This document shows, piece by piece, positions 49,642-58,804 of a stretch of 64,000 nucleotides of DNA. Under the pieces are notes generated by a model, which had not been told where the DNA came from, did no database searches, and saw only the letters and a program-made list of their open reading frames with translations. Made by a program: the position numbers and the translations under genes. Position 1 is the stretch's first letter. Each line of letters begins with the position of its first letter. This stretch comes from Streptomyces sp. NBC_01716. GTDB taxonomy: Bacteria; Actinomycetota; Actinomycetes; Streptomycetales; Streptomycetaceae. The DNA lies in the NCBI RefSeq assembly GCF_036248275.1, contig NZ_CP109181.1, positions 2,604,001 to 2,668,000 on the forward strand, written 5' to 3'.

Positions 49642-50421
49642 ATGGCATCGGTACCAGCGGTCCTCCAGTCCGAGTGGACCAAGATCCGTACGGTCTCGTC
49701 CACGATCTGGACCCTCGCCGTCGCGTTCCTCGTGACCGTGGCCATGGGCTTCGCCCTGTCCCTGCTGTTCAGCACCACGTTCGACGATCTGTCGGACGCC
49801 GAGCGCATCACCTTCGACCCGACTTTCGTGAGCTTCTCCGGGATGATCCTGGGCCAGCTGGCGATGGTCGTCTTCGGCGTCCTGGTCGTCGGCTCGGAGT
49901 ACAGCTCGGGCATGATCCGCACCTCGCTCGCCGCCGTACCGCAGCGGGGCACCTTCATCTTCAGCAAGATCTTCGTCGCCGGGATGCTGGCCCTGATCGT
50001 CGGGCTCATCACGGGCTTCGTCTCGTTCTTCCTCGGCCAGGCGGCGCTCGGCGACCACGGGACGACCATCGGTGAGCCGAACGTGCTGCGCGCGGTCATC
50101 GGCAGCGGTCTCTACATGGGGCTGATCGCGCTCTTCTCGATGGGCGTCGCGACGATGCTGCGCAGCTCGATGCTGTCGCTCGGCATCCTGATGCCGTTCT
50201 TCTTCCTCGTCTCGCAGATCCTCGCCTCCGTACCGAAGGCGAAGAACGTCGCCCAGTACTTCCCCGACCAGGCCGGCGCCAAGATCATGCAGGTGATCCC
50301 CGACGCGCTGAACTCGGACAAGGCCCCGTACAGCCCCTGGCAGGGCATGGGAATCATGGCGCTGTGGGTCATCGCGGCGCTGATCGGCGGCTACCTCGTC
50401 CTGAAGAAGCGCGACGCGTAG
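49642..50421 (+). CDS. ABC-2 family permease, pair 1
   Basis: This 259-residue membrane permease starts at the ATG at 49642. The opening LQSEWTKIRTVSST is the signature of this actinobacterial ABC-2 group. About six helices are predicted, including WTLAVAFLVTVAMGFALSLL, LAMVVFGVLVVGSEY, IFVAGMLALIVGLITGFVSF and AVIGSGLYMGLIALFSMG. SEYSSGMIRTSL is a conserved cytoplasmic loop. It is translated with the upstream ATPase. Confidence 0.9.
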   Translation: MASVPAVLQSEWTKIRTVSSTIWTLAVAFLVTVAMGFALSLLFSTTFDDLSDAERITFDPTFVSFSGMILGQLAMVVFGVLVVGSEYSSGMIRTSLAAVPQRGTFIFSKIFVAGMLALIVGLITGFVSFFLGQAALGDHGTTIGEPNVLRAVIGSGLYMGLIALFSMGVATMLRSSMLSLGILMPFFFLVSQILASVPKAKNVAQYFPDQAGAKIMQVIPDALNSDKAPYSPWQGMGIMALWVIAALIGGYLVLKKRDA

Positions 50422-50566
50422 GACGTGTCCCGGCCGACAGGCCCCGATCCCAACGGCTTGGCCGGAACCGTCAGGGCCCGGATATCCTCCTAACTCTTAC
50501 GGGGGCTTTCGGTCCGAAGCGGCCACTGCCCCGACCACCAGACAGAACTGTCGATGGGGCTGGAGA

Positions 50567-51895
50567 ATGATCGAGGCAGTCGGCCTGACGAAGCGCTACG
50601 GCGCCAAGACGGCCGTGTACAACCTTTCCTTCCAGGTCAGGCCCGGTGCCGTCACCGGGTTCCTGGGCCCCAACGGCTCCGGCAAGTCCACGACGATGCG
50701 GATGATCCTCGGTCTCGACCAGCCGACCGCGGGCCGTGTGACGGTCGGTGGCCATCCCTTCCGGGAGCTTCCCAACGCGCCCCGTCAGGTCGGCGCGCTG
50801 CTGGACGCCAAGGCGGTGCACGGCGGGCGCAGTGCGCGCAGCCATCTGCTCTCGCTCGCGCAGCTCTCCGGCATCCCGGCGGCCCGGGTCGACGAGGTCC
50901 TGGGCGTGGTCGGTCTCCAGGACGTGGCACGGCGCCGTTCCAACGGCTTCTCGCTCGGTATGGGCCAGCGGCTCGGCATCGCCGCCGCGCTGCTCGGCGA
51001 CCCGCAGGTGCTGCTCTTCGACGAGCCGGTGAACGGCCTCGACCCCGAGGGCATCCTCTGGGTCCGCAATCTGATGAAGCAGCTCGCGTCCGAGGGCCGT
51101 ACGGTCTTCGTCTCCTCGCACCTGATGAGCGAGATGGCCCTGACCGCCGAGCATCTGATCGTGATCGGGCGCGGTCAGCTCCTCGCCGACATGAGCGTGA
51201 AGGACTTCATCTCGCACAACTCGGCGGACTTCGCCCGGGTCCGCCCCGCGGAGGGCGATTCCGACGGCCGCGAGAAGCTGGTCGCCGCGCTCGGTGAGGC
51301 GGGCGGCCAGGTGCTGTCCGAGCGGGACGGCGCGCTGCGGGTCACCGGGCTGCCGCTCCCCCGCATCAGCGATCTGGCGCACGAGTCGGACGTACGGCTC
51401 TGGGAACTCTCCCCGCACCAGGCCTCGCTGGAGGAGGCGTACATGCGGCTGACGCAGAACGCCGTGGACTACCGGTCGACGGCCGACCAGCTCGCCGGTT
51501 TCGCGCCGCCGCCGCAGCCGGGCTACGGGGTGCGGTTGTACGAGCCTCCGGTCGTGCCCGAGGTGCCGACGCAGGGCTGGTACGCGCCGCCGCCGCCCGG
51601 GGAGAACCCGTACGCGTCGGACTCCCCGGTCGGGGCCGCCGCGCCCGCGCAGGCACCCGCACAGGCGCCTGTGGACGCACCGGCGGACGCACCAGTGCCC
51701 GCCGCGAAGACCGCGAAGGCCCCGGCTGCCGCGCCGGCGCCCGTGAGCGCCGGGCCCGCGCCGGCGAGCGCCGCCGATCTCGTCAAGCACGTGAGCGACG
51801 AGAAGGCGGCCACGGCCGGCGAGCCGGACGAGACCGGGGCGAAGACCGAGACCGGGACCCAGACCAAGACCAAGACCACCGAGGACGACCGATGA
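50567..51895 (+). CDS. ABC transporter ATP-binding protein, pair 2, with Pro/Ala-rich tail
   Basis: This 442-residue paralogue of the ATPase at 48661 starts at the ATG at 50567. The core matches closely (GLTKRYGAKTAV, LGPNGSGKST, FSLGMGQRLGIA, LLFDEPVNGLDPEG). After the ATPase and C-terminal accessory region (to about residue 305), a 135-residue tail follows. It is rich in Pro, Ala, Tyr and, at the end, Thr/Lys/Glu, with PAQAPAQAPVDAPADAPV near its middle. The tail is predicted disordered and absent from pair 1. It overlaps the permease start (ATGA). Confidence 0.92.
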   Translation: MIEAVGLTKRYGAKTAVYNLSFQVRPGAVTGFLGPNGSGKSTTMRMILGLDQPTAGRVTVGGHPFRELPNAPRQVGALLDAKAVHGGRSARSHLLSLAQLSGIPAARVDEVLGVVGLQDVARRRSNGFSLGMGQRLGIAAALLGDPQVLLFDEPVNGLDPEGILWVRNLMKQLASEGRTVFVSSHLMSEMALTAEHLIVIGRGQLLADMSVKDFISHNSADFARVRPAEGDSDGREKLVAALGEAGGQVLSERDGALRVTGLPLPRISDLAHESDVRLWELSPHQASLEEAYMRLTQNAVDYRSTADQLAGFAPPPQPGYGVRLYEPPVVPEVPTQGWYAPPPPGENPYASDSPVGAAAPAQAPAQAPVDAPADAPVPAAKTAKAPAAAPAPVSAGPAPASAADLVKHVSDEKAATAGEPDETGAKTETGTQTKTKTTEDDR

Positions 51896-52737
51896 CAGCC
51901 CCGTACGAGCAGCAGGCCCCGATCTGGCAGGGCGGGCAGCCCCTGGGGTCGTACGTCTCGCCGATCCCGGTCCGCCGGGCCACCCTCGGTGACGCGGTGG
52001 CATCGGAGTGGACCAAGATCCGTTCCGTCCGCTCGACCATGTGGACACTCGGCATCATGATCGTCCTGATGGTGGGCATCGGCGTGCTCGTGGCCTGGGG
52101 TGTCTCCATCTCGGAGGCCACTCTCGGCGAGGAGTCGGCGCTGCCGCTGGGCTTCTTCGGTGTGCTGCTGGGGTCGATCTGTGTGATCACCCTCGGCGTG
52201 CTGACGATCGCGTCCGAATTCGGCACGGGGATGATCCGCACCACCCTGACCGCCTGCCCCAGCCGGGGCCGGGTGCTGGCGGCGAAGTCGATCGTCTTCT
52301 TCCTGCTCGTCCTGACGATCACGACGGTGACGGCGACCCTGGTCGGCGCCATCCATGTCGCCATGCTCGACGGCCGCGCGCCCACCGGCCAGGAGTGGCT
52401 GCGGGCCACCTTCGGCGTGGGCCTGTTCATGGCGCTGCTCGGCCTGCTGTCGCTGGCCGTCGGCGCGCTGATCCGGCACTCGGCGGGGGCGATCACCCTC
52501 ATGATCGGGGTGGTGCTGCTGCCGCTGGTGATGGCGATGTTCATGTTCTCGTCGTCGCTGGCCAAGGTGCAGGAGGCCCTCTTCGAGTACTCGATCCCGA
52601 GCCAGATCTCGGTGCTCTACGCCGTCTCGATGACCGGGTCGGGACCGAACGGCTGGGACCCGGTGTTCATCGCGGCGGGTGTCACGGCCGTGGTGATGGG
52701 CTTCGCCTTCTTCTCGCTCAACCGCCGCGACGTATAG
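51892..52737 (+). CDS. ABC-2 family permease, pair 2
   Basis: This 281-residue permease overlaps the upstream ATPase stop. It has a longer N-terminal cytoplasmic segment than its paralogue, then the signature ASEWTKIRSVRSTMWTLG, and about six helices (GIMIVLMVGIGVLVAWG, LGFFGVLLGSICVITLGVL, SIVFFLLVLTITTVTATLVG and others). SEFGTGMIRTTL matches the loop in pair 1. The product ends NRRDV. The two pairs look like a tandem duplication that has since diverged. Confidence 0.9.
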   Translation: MTAPYEQQAPIWQGGQPLGSYVSPIPVRRATLGDAVASEWTKIRSVRSTMWTLGIMIVLMVGIGVLVAWGVSISEATLGEESALPLGFFGVLLGSICVITLGVLTIASEFGTGMIRTTLTACPSRGRVLAAKSIVFFLLVLTITTVTATLVGAIHVAMLDGRAPTGQEWLRATFGVGLFMALLGLLSLAVGALIRHSAGAITLMIGVVLLPLVMAMFMFSSSLAKVQEALFEYSIPSQISVLYAVSMTGSGPNGWDPVFIAAGVTAVVMGFAFFSLNRRDV

Positions 52738-52779
52738 GCCGGTTGCGGACGCTGACGCCGTGACCGCCGCCGGCCCGGC

Positions 52780-53109
52780 TCAGAACTTCGGCGCGTTACG
52801 GGACCGCTGCACCCGCGAGGTGCGGCGGTCCTTCGCGTTCCAGCACGCCTTGTGCCAGTGGCGCCGGTCGTCCACGCCGCCGTACTCCGGCCACGCCACC
52901 ACGTGCGGCACACCGGAGGGGATCTCCTGGTCGCACCCGGGGCACCGGTAGCGCTTGCCCGCGGCGCTCGCGCCGGCGACCTGCCGGACCGCCCACTCCT
53001 CGCCCTGCCAGGACTCGGTCCGCTGAAAGCCGCCGTACCGGTCCGACGCCTCACCGGCGTGGTCGGTCGAGGGTTCGCCGCCTCGGGGGCGGTTGCGGCG
53101 CGGGGACAC
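52780..53109 (-). CDS. Small treble-clef/zinc-finger-like protein
   Basis: This is a 109-residue protein of unknown function. I start it at the GTG at 53109 (VSPRRNRPRGGE), where a GAGGTG site is six bases upstream. A basic N-terminus leads to a compact C-terminal half with possible zinc ligands Cys56 and Cys59 (YRCPGC), His69, His84/His86 and Cys89 (HWHKACW). Spacing suggests a treble clef rather than a classical finger. Orthologues are often labelled ATP/GTP-binding protein, but I see no P-loop. The end is basic (RRTSRVQRSRN), so nucleic-acid binding is possible. Confidence 0.7.
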   Translation of the reverse strand: MSPRRNRPRGGEPSTDHAGEASDRYGGFQRTESWQGEEWAVRQVAGASAAGKRYRCPGCDQEIPSGVPHVVAWPEYGGVDDRRHWHKACWNAKDRRTSRVQRSRNAPKF

Positions 53110-53320
53110 GGGACACCTCACGGGGCAGACAGCACGGTTCCCCTCCAGCGTACGGGCCGCACCGCCCCGGCCATGGCGGCACGGCGTGAGACGGTGGGCA
53201 CCCGCACGGGGCAGTTAGCGGACAATCGCAACAACTTCTGTGGCGCCCGTGCCCATGGCACGTGTCAGACGTTAACGCCAGTGGAGGGGAGCCGCGTCAG
53301 CCGCAAGGAGGCAGAAGGCG

Positions 53321-54349
53321 ATGCGAGTTGGAGCTTTTGTACTGGCGGCCCAGTTCCCGGGCCAGGGCCAGGGGGAAGCACTGCACCGGGCGGTGCGCAC
53401 GGCGGAGGTCGGCGAGGAGTCCGGACTGGACTCGGTCTGGCTGGCCGAGCACCACTTCGTGCCGTACGGCACCTGCCCGTCGGCCGTGACACTGGCCGGT
53501 CTGCTCCTGGGACGAACCCGGCGCATACGGGTGGGTACGGCGGTCAGCGTGTTGCCGAACACGCATCCGGTGGCCCTCGGCGAGCAGGCGGCGCTGCTGC
53601 ATCTGCTCTCCGGGGGACGGTTCTCGCTCGGCGTGGGACGGGGCGGGCCCTGGGTGGACCTGGAGGTCTTCGGGTCGGGGCTCCAGGCGTACGAACGGGA
53701 CTTCCCCGAGTCGCTCGATCTGCTGCTGCGGTGGCTGCGCGAGCCGTGGGTGTCGGCGGACGGCGAGCGCTACCGGTTCCGTGAAGTCCCCGTCGTACCA
53801 AGGACGGACGAGCTGATCGGGGGCGCGGGCGGACCCGAGGTCGTCGTGGCGTGCACGTCCGCGAAGAGCGTGCGGCTGGCGGCCGAGCGCGGGCTGCCGA
53901 TGCTGCTGGGGATGCACTGCGGGGACGAGGAGAAGGCCGAGATGGTGGCCCTGTGGCGGACGCACGCCACCGCCGCCGGCCACGCTCCCGATGAGGTGAC
54001 CGGCGCCGCGCACGTGTCCGCGGGGGTGGCCCAGATCGCGGACGGCCCCACGGAGGCGACCGAGGCGCTGGTGAAGGCCATGCCCGGCTGGCTGCGGCAG
54101 GGGCTCGGCGCCCATGTGACGGTGGACGGCAGGCACAGGTCCATGCGCGATCCCGTCGCGTACACGGAACTGCTGTGCGCACTGCATCCGGTGGGGTCTC
54201 CCCGGCTCGCCGCCGACCGCCTCGCGGCCACGGCGGAACGAACCGGAATCACGCGCTTCGCGCTGCTCGTCGAGGGCTCCGGGGACCTGGTGGCCACGGA
54301 GGAGAACGTACGGAGGATGGGGGCCGAGGTACTGCCCCAGTTGAGTTGA
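53321..54349 (+). CDS. LLM-class flavin-dependent oxidoreductase
   Basis: This is a 342-residue luciferase-like monooxygenase-family protein starting at the ATG at 53321. Markers are GLDSVWLAEHHF, RIRVGTAVSVLPNTHPVALGEQ split across the barrel, LSGGRFSLGVGRGGPW and a C-terminal NVRRMGAEVLPQL. These put it in the group with alkanal-monooxygenase-like proteins. Cofactor (FMN or F420) and substrate are unknown. It is convergent with the SCO5389-type gene, with a shared hairpin at 54390. Confidence 0.88.
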   Translation: MRVGAFVLAAQFPGQGQGEALHRAVRTAEVGEESGLDSVWLAEHHFVPYGTCPSAVTLAGLLLGRTRRIRVGTAVSVLPNTHPVALGEQAALLHLLSGGRFSLGVGRGGPWVDLEVFGSGLQAYERDFPESLDLLLRWLREPWVSADGERYRFREVPVVPRTDELIGGAGGPEVVVACTSAKSVRLAAERGLPMLLGMHCGDEEKAEMVALWRTHATAAGHAPDEVTGAAHVSAGVAQIADGPTEATEALVKAMPGWLRQGLGAHVTVDGRHRSMRDPVAYTELLCALHPVGSPRLAADRLAATAERTGITRFALLVEGSGDLVATEENVRRMGAEVLPQLS

Positions 54350-54389
54350 GGGCGACGCGGCCGGCGCGCCCGATCGTCGCCGGTCGTCC

Positions 54390-54421
54390 GGCGGATCCCT
54401 GTGTCGGCCCAGGAATCCGCC
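54390..54421. terminator. Bidirectional hairpin between the LLM gene and the SCO5389-type gene
   Basis: GGCGGAT-c-CCTG pairs with CAGG-a-ATCCGCC (11 bp with one mismatch) around an eight-base loop in the convergent gap. It probably terminates both transcripts. Confidence 0.65.
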
Positions 54422-54437
54422 GACAGACCGGAGCCCG

Positions 54438-54830
54438 TCAGCAGTCCCTGAGCTCCGGGGACTGGTTGAGCAGCTGACCCCTGATGGAAGTGAAGCGGGC
54501 GAGCCTCTCGTCCACCGAGGGGTCCAGGGGGAACACCGCGACCCGGTGACAATTCTGGAATGCCAGCCGTACCCCGAAGTGGCGCTGAAGCGCACCGCGG
54601 ATGGCGTCACTGGCGAGCGCGCGCAGCAGCTGACCACGTGCCTGCTCGTCCGGCGGCGGCGTCTGGTTGTCGGCGAACTCTCCGCCGTCCACCTTCAGCT
54701 GAGCCACCAAGGAGCTGATCATCTCCCACGCGAAGGGCAGGGAGGTCCGGACGCAGTCGACGAATTCGGCTTCGTCGACCTCGCCTCGCTCGGCCTGCTC
54801 CAACAGTGCCGGTGAGACGTCGAGCGACAT
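54438..54830 (-). CDS. SCO5389 family protein
   Basis: This is a 130-residue soluble protein of unknown function, conserved in Streptomyces and named after S. coelicolor SCO5389. I start it at the ATG at 54830 ([12 protein letters not shown]), which has AGGAG about six bases upstream; the longer frame to 54905 is not supported. It is acidic and mainly helical ([39 protein letters not shown]), with three Cys spread through the sequence. It is divergent from nucS, the same neighbour as in S. coelicolor. Confidence 0.85.
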   Translation of the reverse strand: MSLDVSPALLEQAERGEVDEAEFVDCVRTSLPFAWEMISSLVAQLKVDGGEFADNQTPPPDEQARGQLLRALASDAIRGALQRHFGVRLAFQNCHRVAVFPLDPSVDERLARFTSIRGQLLNQSPELRDC

Positions 54831-55043
54831 GGGTTCTCCTCTCGCGACCCCACCAAAGCGGGGCCTTACGGGCAGGGAAGGGGGAGACGACGACGCAGCG
54901 TGCACGACCGGCGACCTCCTGCATCCACGTTATGCGTGCTGTCCGGACCGCACCAGGCGAATGGGAACACAACCGGCCACAAACGAAAGGGGCTTGGGGG
55001 GCGAATCGCGATGAGCGGCGACAGTCGAGTAGCGTTGCGGACC

Positions 55044-55715
55044 ATGCGTCTCGTCATCGCCCGCTGCTCCGTCGACTACGCGGGCCGTCTCACCGCCCAC
55101 CTGCCCATCGCGCCCCGTCTGATCCTGGTCAAAGCCGACGGGAGCGTGTCGATCCACGCGGACGACAGGGCGTACAAACCGCTCAACTGGATGTCGCCGC
55201 CCTGCACTCTCAAAGAGGGCACCGGCGACGATGTCGGAGTATGGACGGTCGTGAACAAGGCGGGCGAGAAACTGATCATTACGATGGAGGAGATCCTCCA
55301 TGACTCGTCACACGAACTCGGTGTCGATCCAGGCCTGATCAAGGATGGCGTGGAAGCACACCTCCAGGAACTTCTCGCCGACCGCATCGAGACACTCGGC
55401 GACGGCTACAGCCTGATCCGCCGCGAATACCCCACCGCCATCGGCCCGGTGGACATCCTGTGCCGCGACGCGGACGGCGCGACGGTCGCGATCGAGATCA
55501 AGCGGCGCGGCGACATAGACGGCGTTGAGCAACTGACGCGCTACCTCGACCTGTTGAACCGCGATCCCCATCTCTCCCCGGTCCGCGGCCTGTTCGCGGC
55601 CCAGGAGATCAAACCCCAGGCCCGCGTACTGGCGACGGACCGCGGGATCGGATGTGTGGTGCTGGACTACGACGCGCTGCGGGGCATCGAGGACGACAAA
55701 CTGCGGCTGTTCTGA
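55044..55715 (+). CDS. nucS: NucS/EndoMS mismatch-specific endonuclease
   Basis: This 223-residue nuclease carries out non-canonical mismatch repair in actinobacteria that lack MutS/MutL, cutting both strands at mismatches with help from the sliding clamp. I start it at the ATG at 55044 ([12 protein letters not shown]). The N-terminal DNA-binding/dimerisation domain (about 1 to 110) is followed by a RecB-like catalytic domain: Asp137 (GPVDILC), Glu151 and Lys153 (AIEIKRR). The C-terminus, [12 protein letters not shown], is compatible with clamp interaction. Its loss gives a mutator phenotype in relatives. Confidence 0.95.
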   Translation: MRLVIARCSVDYAGRLTAHLPIAPRLILVKADGSVSIHADDRAYKPLNWMSPPCTLKEGTGDDVGVWTVVNKAGEKLIITMEEILHDSSHELGVDPGLIKDGVEAHLQELLADRIETLGDGYSLIRREYPTAIGPVDILCRDADGATVAIEIKRRGDIDGVEQLTRYLDLLNRDPHLSPVRGLFAAQEIKPQARVLATDRGIGCVVLDYDALRGIEDDKLRLF

Positions 55716-55769
55716 GGGCTGTTGGCGTCCGGAGCCGGGACCTGTGGGACGGCCGCGTAAAGTCCCGGT

Positions 55770-56672
55770 ATGGAGAACCGGAGCCGTGATCGCGCCGAGG
55801 ACGTCCGGGATGTCGTGGCCGCCGGCATGCCCGGCTATCGGGTCGACGGCGTGGAGTTCCTCGGCGAGGGCGAGGACAACAGGGTCTACGAGGTCAACGG
55901 CGAGCTGATCGTGCGGTTCAGCAAGGATCCCGATCCGCGGAGCCGGGCCACGAAGGTGAGCGACGAGACCCGGCTGCTCACCACCGTCGCGAGCGTCTCG
56001 CCGCTGCCCGTCCCCGAGCCGGCGTTCACCGTTGCCGACCAGGGGTGTCTGGGCTACTTCAAACTCCCCGGTCTGCCGCTGACCGACGTGTCACTACCGC
56101 ACCGATCGGCCCACAGCGCCGCGGTCGCCGCCGTACTGGGCGAGCTGCTCGGCGCGCTGCACAGCGTTCCGGTCGGCCCGATGGCCGAGTTGGTGGAGAA
56201 CGACGAGCAGCCGAAGGCGCTGTGGCTGGAGGAGGCGAGGGAGACCTACGCCGCCGTCGCCGGGCGGGTGCCGGCGGAGCATCGCGACGCGGTGCGCGCG
56301 TTCCTGGACGCGCCGCCGCCGGCCGACGGACATGCGCCGGTCTTCTCCCACAACGACCTGGGGATCGAGCACGTTCTCGTCGACCCGGACACCTGGGAAG
56401 TGACCGGTGTCATCGACTGGACCGACGCCGCGATCGTCGACCCCGCATACGACTTCGGCCTCATCCACCGGGACTTGGGCCCCGCCGCCGTCCACCGCGC
56501 CCTGCGCGCCTACCCGGCCGACGCCCGAGAGACCGAGGCGATCGCCGAGCGAGCGATCTTCTATGCCAGATGCGCCCTCCTGGAGGACCTGGCCTACGGC
56601 CTCGAAACGGGCCGGCGGACCTACCTGGACAAGAGCCTCGCCGCGCTGCGATGGCTGTACCCGACAGGGTGA
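55770..56672 (+). CDS. APH-family phosphotransferase
   Basis: This 300-residue protein has the aminoglycoside phosphotransferase/choline kinase fold; it starts at the ATG at 55770. The N-lobe has GEGEDNRVYEVNGELIVRF, with the nucleotide loop and lysine region altered relative to APH(3'). The catalytic loop reads FSHNDLGIEHVLVD: the Asp is kept, but the usual glycine and asparagine positions differ. The metal-binding segment is GVIDWTDAAIVDPAYDFG. Substrate could be a small-molecule hydroxyl group; resistance cannot be inferred. It follows nucS by 54 bases. Confidence 0.85.
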   Translation: MENRSRDRAEDVRDVVAAGMPGYRVDGVEFLGEGEDNRVYEVNGELIVRFSKDPDPRSRATKVSDETRLLTTVASVSPLPVPEPAFTVADQGCLGYFKLPGLPLTDVSLPHRSAHSAAVAAVLGELLGALHSVPVGPMAELVENDEQPKALWLEEARETYAAVAGRVPAEHRDAVRAFLDAPPPADGHAPVFSHNDLGIEHVLVDPDTWEVTGVIDWTDAAIVDPAYDFGLIHRDLGPAAVHRALRAYPADARETEAIAERAIFYARCALLEDLAYGLETGRRTYLDKSLAALRWLYPTG

Positions 56673-56775
56673 GCGGACGGGGGACGCCCTGCGCCCCCTG
56701 AGCCGCCGAGCCGAACCGGGCCGGCCTCCTGAGGCGCACGGAGCCGGTTGAGCTGGGCGACACGTGCCGTCGGCG

Positions 56776-57426
56776 TCAGCCCCGGAGGTACGACAGCAGT
56801 TCCCGCTCGGCGTGGTCCAGGTGCTGCTGGCCGACCTCGCCCGCACGGTCCGGGGCGCCGTCGCGGATGGCCGCGAGGATGCTCTCGTGCTCGTCCAGGA
56901 TCTCCCCGGGGGCGAGCAGGTGCGCGTTCTGGACCTGGGCGAGGCAGAGCCGGATCTCGTTGATGACCAGGCCGTGCGCCCGGGACAGCCGCTCGCTCTC
57001 CAGGCTGTCGATCAGCGCGCGGTGGAACTCCACGTCCGTCTGCACGATCGAGGCGACGTCGGAGCCGGTCGCCGATGCCCGGAACTCCTCGTGCGCCTTC
57101 CGCACCTCACTCGTCAACAGCCGCTTCTCGGCGAGCAGTTGGTAGGACCGCACCTCCACCACACCGCGGGCGAAGTAGAGGTCGCGCACCCGCGTCTCGT
57201 CCAGTGAGGGGACGCGCGCGCTGCGGTGCGCGGTGCGTTCCAGCAGGCCCTCGCCGACCAGCCGCTCGATCGCCGCCTTCGCGGTCTGCCGCGCGACGTC
57301 GTACTCGGCGGTGACGGACGCCTCGGTCACGGCGGTGCCGACACGGATCTCATCGGTGAGTATCCGTTCGCGAAGCGACGTCACGAGAGCGTCGCCGATG
57401 GATTGGGTCGCGAGCCGGATCGCCAT
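56776..57426 (-). CDS. GntR-family regulator (FadR/FCD subfamily)
   Basis: This 216-residue regulator starts at the ATG at 57426. An N-terminal winged helix (about 10 to 72: LRERILTDEIRVG, VTAEYDVARQTAKAAIERLVGEGLL) is followed by an FCD ligand domain (about 80 to 210) whose metal-binding histidines include VEFHRAL and the C-terminal QQHLDHAEREL. It is divergent from the glycerate kinase/C69/NCS1 operon and most likely represses it until a small organic acid or amide binds. Confidence 0.9.
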   Translation of the reverse strand: MAIRLATQSIGDALVTSLRERILTDEIRVGTAVTEASVTAEYDVARQTAKAAIERLVGEGLLERTAHRSARVPSLDETRVRDLYFARGVVEVRSYQLLAEKRLLTSEVRKAHEEFRASATGSDVASIVQTDVEFHRALIDSLESERLSRAHGLVINEIRLCLAQVQNAHLLAPGEILDEHESILAAIRDGAPDRAGEVGQQHLDHAERELLSYLRG

Positions 57427-57585
57427 GGACGGGTCCTTTGCGTCGTGGAGGGGTGCGTGAGCGTAGGGCCTCTCGTCCGGATCATGCCGGGCTCACGTGC
57501 CCCGTACACACCCGCTCCTCGATCCGGCCTGATCCCGGCGAAAGACCCTGGGAGAAGGATAGCGACTTAACCCTGGACAAGCTGA

Positions 57586-57606
57586 CAAGTTGAGTGAGAT
57601 AACTTG
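57586..57606. promoter_or_regulatory. CAAGTT-N9-AACTTG operator upstream of glxK
   Basis: A 21-base dyad with perfect six-base arms lies 29 bases before the glycerate kinase ATG in the gap divergent from the GntR gene. Additional GACAAG copies occur at 57576 and 57584. GntR/FadR proteins bind dyads of this kind, so it is the best candidate operator of the divergent regulator. Confidence 0.6.
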
Positions 57607-57634
57607 ACGAACAATTTTTGAGAGGATCAGGTAA

Positions 57635-58804
57635 ATGCAGGTAGACGCCCCCCGGCAGGTGGTACTGGCCCCGGACAAGTTCAAAGGGACGGTGACGGCG
57701 CAGCGTCTTGTCGAGCTGATGGCCGCCGCTGTCGCCGAGCGGGGCGACCGCACGACCGTCACGCCCCTGCCCGTCGCCGACGGCGGCGACGGCAGTGTGA
57801 CGGCCGCGGTGTCGGCCGGCTGGACCGCTGTCGCCGTCCCCGCCGCCGACGCGTGGGGCGAGGCGCTGGAAGCGCCCGTCGCCCGGCTCGGCGACCGGGC
57901 GATCGTCGAGGTGGCGTCCGTCTGCGGCCTCGGCGCGCGCCGCCCCGGCCCCGCCCGGGCGGCGTCCGCCACGACCTACGGCGTCGGCCTGGCTCTCGCC
58001 GCCCTGCTGGACGACGGGGTCCGTGAGATCACCCTGGCGCTCGGCGGCGCCGCCGCCACCGACGGCGGTACGGGGATGCTGGCCGCTCTCGGCGTCGAGC
58101 TGTGCGACGCCGGGGGCACCCCGCTCGCCCCCGGCGGCACCGCGCTGGCGGGCCTCGCGCGGGTACGGGCCGACGGCCTCCACCCGGCGCTGCGCGAGCT
58201 GCAGCTGGTCCTGGCCTGCGATGTCGACACCCCGATGGTCGGGCCGGACGGATCGGCCGAGATGTTCGCCCGGCAGAAGGGCGCCGACGACGCGACGATC
58301 GCGCGCCTCTCGGCCGGCCTGGCCCACGCGGCGCCCCTGCTTGAGAACGTGTTCGGAGCCCCTGGAGCCTCGCTGCGGCCGGGCGCCGGGGCCGCGGGCG
58401 GACTCGGCTGGGCCGGTCTGCTGCTCGGCGGGCTGCCGCGCTCGGGCGCCGAGGTCTTCCTGGACCTGCTGGGCGCGGCCGAGCTGATCCGCGGCGCCGA
58501 CCTCGTCATCACCGGGGAGGGCCGCCTCGACGCGCAGAGCCTGCGCGGCAAGGCCCCCGTCGCCGTCGCCCGGCTCGCCGCCACGTACGGAGTGCGGACG
58601 GTCGCCGTCGTCGGCAGCGACCTGCTCACCACCGAGCAGGGCGGGTCCGGGCCGTTCGCCGACGTCGTCGCCCTCGACCGCATCGACCCCGCCTGCGCCG
58701 ACGACCCGGAGCTCACGGGCCGCCTCGTCGGCCGGGCCGTCCACACCTTGCTCGCGGCCCATCCGGGCCCCGGCACCCCCGCCAGGAACGGAGCCCGCTC
58801 GTGA
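57635..58804 (+). CDS. glxK: Glycerate kinase (GlxK/GarK family)
   Basis: This 389-residue kinase makes 2- or 3-phosphoglycerate from D-glycerate. The start is the ATG at 57635. Family motifs are VLAPDKFKGT near the N-terminus, PVADGGDGS, GGAAATDGGTGML and the late ITGEGRLDAQS segment. In other bacteria it follows glyoxylate or glucarate/allantoin breakdown. It is first gene of an operon with a C69-type hydrolase and an NCS1 permease, overlapping the former by four bases (GTGA). Confidence 0.93.
   Translation: MQVDAPRQVVLAPDKFKGTVTAQRLVELMAAAVAERGDRTTVTPLPVADGGDGSVTAAVSAGWTAVAVPAADAWGEALEAPVARLGDRAIVEVASVCGLGARRPGPARAASATTYGVGLALAALLDDGVREITLALGGAAATDGGTGMLAALGVELCDAGGTPLAPGGTALAGLARVRADGLHPALRELQLVLACDVDTPMVGPDGSAEMFARQKGADDATIARLSAGLAHAAPLLENVFGAPGASLRPGAGAAGGLGWAGLLLGGLPRSGAEVFLDLLGAAELIRGADLVITGEGRLDAQSLRGKAPVAVARLAATYGVRTVAVVGSDLLTTEQGGSGPFADVVALDRIDPACADDPELTGRLVGRAVHTLLAAHPGPGTPARNGARS

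Noticed and set aside
55770..56672. Aminoglycoside resistance gene
   Set aside because: The fold matches phosphotransferases, but the catalytic loop is divergent and nothing in the context points to resistance.
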